Assembly: GCF_938045225.1 (NCBI RefSeq)
Contig: NZ_CALINL010000080.1
Location: forward strand, 1 to 30,877
DNA: 30,877 nt
Direction: 5' to 3'
Source: an uncultured Campylobacter sp.
Lineage (GTDB): Bacteria > Campylobacterota > Campylobacteria > Campylobacterales > Campylobacteraceae
In this document: positions 30,064 through 30,877 of the stretch, one piece after another
How positions within the stretch are numbered: the first letter of the stretch is position 1
Layout of the letters: each line of letters opens with the position of its first letter
Notes under the pieces: generated by a model
The model's database searches: none
The model's input: the letters and a program-made list of their open reading frames with translations, nothing else
Told to the model about the DNA's origin: nothing
Made by a program: the position numbers and the translations under genes

Positions 30064-30877
30064 ATGAGCGAGATAATAAAAATAGCCGCTAACGTGCTAA
30101 AGACCGAAGCTAACGAGCTAACGAGAAATGCCGAGATTTTAGACGTCGAATTTGAAAAAGCGGTCGAGATTTTATACCAAACTAAAGGCAAAGTCGTGGT
30201 TACGGGCGTAGGCAAGAGCGGACACGTCGGCGCAAAGATCGCCGCGACGCTTGCTAGTACTGGCACGCCTAGCTTTTTTATGCATCCGACCGAGGCGATG
30301 CACGGCGATCTAGGTATGATCGGCAAGGACGATACGCTGCTAGCTATCAGCTTTAGCGGCGAGAGTGAGGAGCTAACCAAAATCCTACCTCACGTGCAGC
30401 GTTTTGGCGTGCCGATAGTTGCGATGGCGAGGGATAAATTTAGCACGCTCGGTAAATTTAGTGATGCCTTTGTGAAGCTTGACGTTAGCAAAGAGGCCTG
30501 CCCGCTAGATGCCGCACCGACTAGCTCGACGACGTTAACGTTAGCCCTAGGCGATGCGTTAGCTGTTTGTTTGATGGAAAAGCGAGGTTTTAAAAAAGAG
30601 GATTTTGCAAATTTTCACCCCGGCGGAAGTCTTGGCAAGAGATTATTTTTAAAAGTAAAAGACGTGATGAGAAGCGAAAATTTGCCGATAGTCCGCTGGA
30701 ATGCAAGCCTAAAAAGCGCCATCGATACTATGACACATGGCAAGCTTGGCACTGTTCTCATCGTCGATAAAGATGGCGTGCTAGACGCTCTTTTAAGTGA
30801 CGGCGATCTTAGGCGCGCGCTTATGAGAGAGGACTTTGACCTAGAAGAGCCAGCGATGAAATTTGCAACACTGCATC
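30064..30877 (+). CDS. kpsF: Arabinose-5-phosphate isomerase KpsF/KdsD family, cut by window end
   Basis: This enzyme interconverts ribulose-5-phosphate and arabinose-5-phosphate, the first step to KDO for lipooligosaccharide or capsule. The SIS domain is clear: KVVVTGVGKSGHVGAKIAAT, FFMHPTEAMHGDLGM, ISFSGESEELTKILPHV and PTSSTTLTLALGDALAV, ending FANFHPGGSLGKRL. A first CBS domain follows (VKDVMRSENLPIVRW to LLSDGDLRRAL), and the second CBS domain is cut off after 271 residues; full-length proteins are about 320. ATG 30064 follows AAGGGCGAA, nine bases behind rnj, in line with one ksgA-rnj-kpsF operon. Confidence 0.92.
   Translation, partial: MSEIIKIAANVLKTEANELTRNAEILDVEFEKAVEILYQTKGKVVVTGVGKSGHVGAKIAATLASTGTPSFFMHPTEAMHGDLGMIGKDDTLLAISFSGESEELTKILPHVQRFGVPIVAMARDKFSTLGKFSDAFVKLDVSKEACPLDAAPTSSTTLTLALGDALAVCLMEKRGFKKEDFANFHPGGSLGKRLFLKVKDVMRSENLPIVRWNASLKSAIDTMTHGKLGTVLIVDKDGVLDALLSDGDLRRALMREDFDLEEPAMKFATLH

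Overview
This window is a chromosomal segment of an epsilonproteobacterium, most likely a Campylobacter of moderate GC (the showae/rectus/curvus/concisus type rather than AT-rich C. jejuni). The grounds are the FlgE, DnaA, NrdA, RNase J and RlmN sequences, the ruvC/dnaA/dnaN/gyrB origin cluster, the ksgA-rnj-kpsF cluster, a phosphorylase-rlmN-small hydrophobic protein block, an 11-G homopolymer, and very frequent AAATTT words. It carries the replication origin region and about 26 kb of one flank. I see no tRNA, 16S/23S rRNA, CRISPR array or insertion sequence.

Layout. Bases 1-2750 hold the 3' end of flgE with an in-frame TAA, a strong terminator, a brnT-brnA toxin-antitoxin pair that may be leaderless, thyX, and a conserved protein of unknown function. 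Bases 2844-8274 are the origin block. ruvC (minus) diverges from dnaA (plus), the gap between them holds three exact TTTTTCACG boxes spaced about one helical turn apart, and dnaN and gyrB follow. Directly abutting gyrB is a membrane protein with degenerate GGDEF and EAL domains, then queF with an unusual basic C-terminal tail, then an HD-domain protein. A small SRP RNA gene (ffs) lies on the minus strand just after it.

Bases 11766-17520 are more accessory. They include a small conserved hypothetical, a probably frameshifted exported protein, nrdG with a tiny glycyl-radical-like ORF, tpx, an AT-rich stretch with a second protein resembling the frameshifted one, a proB remnant lacking its 5' third, and a lipoprotein. 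Bases 17511-21229 hold purB and nrdA (nucleotide synthesis, minus strand). An RluA-type pseudouridine synthase follows. Then comes a 440-base gap ending in the G11 tract, just upstream of a small membrane protein gene that carries an in-frame TAG.

Bases 23109-26989 form a minus-strand operon-like run: hisF, nucleoside phosphorylase-like gene, rlmN, a 34-residue hydrophobic protein, and two proteins that look like immunity proteins. Bases 27093-30877 run on the plus strand: ksgA (rsmA), rnj, kpsF (cut by the window end).

The most interesting non-coding signals are two identical 16-bp palindromes, TGTTCCACGTGGAACA, at 22027 and 25786. They sit inside unrelated genes in different reading frames and match the ParB-binding parS pattern expected near an origin. 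Next in interest are the phased DnaA boxes and the G11 tract, whose present length places a short leader ORF so that it ends on the start codon of the following gene. Several genes (flgE, 12211-12905, proB, 22702-23064) look interrupted; each could be genuine decay or a sequence error.
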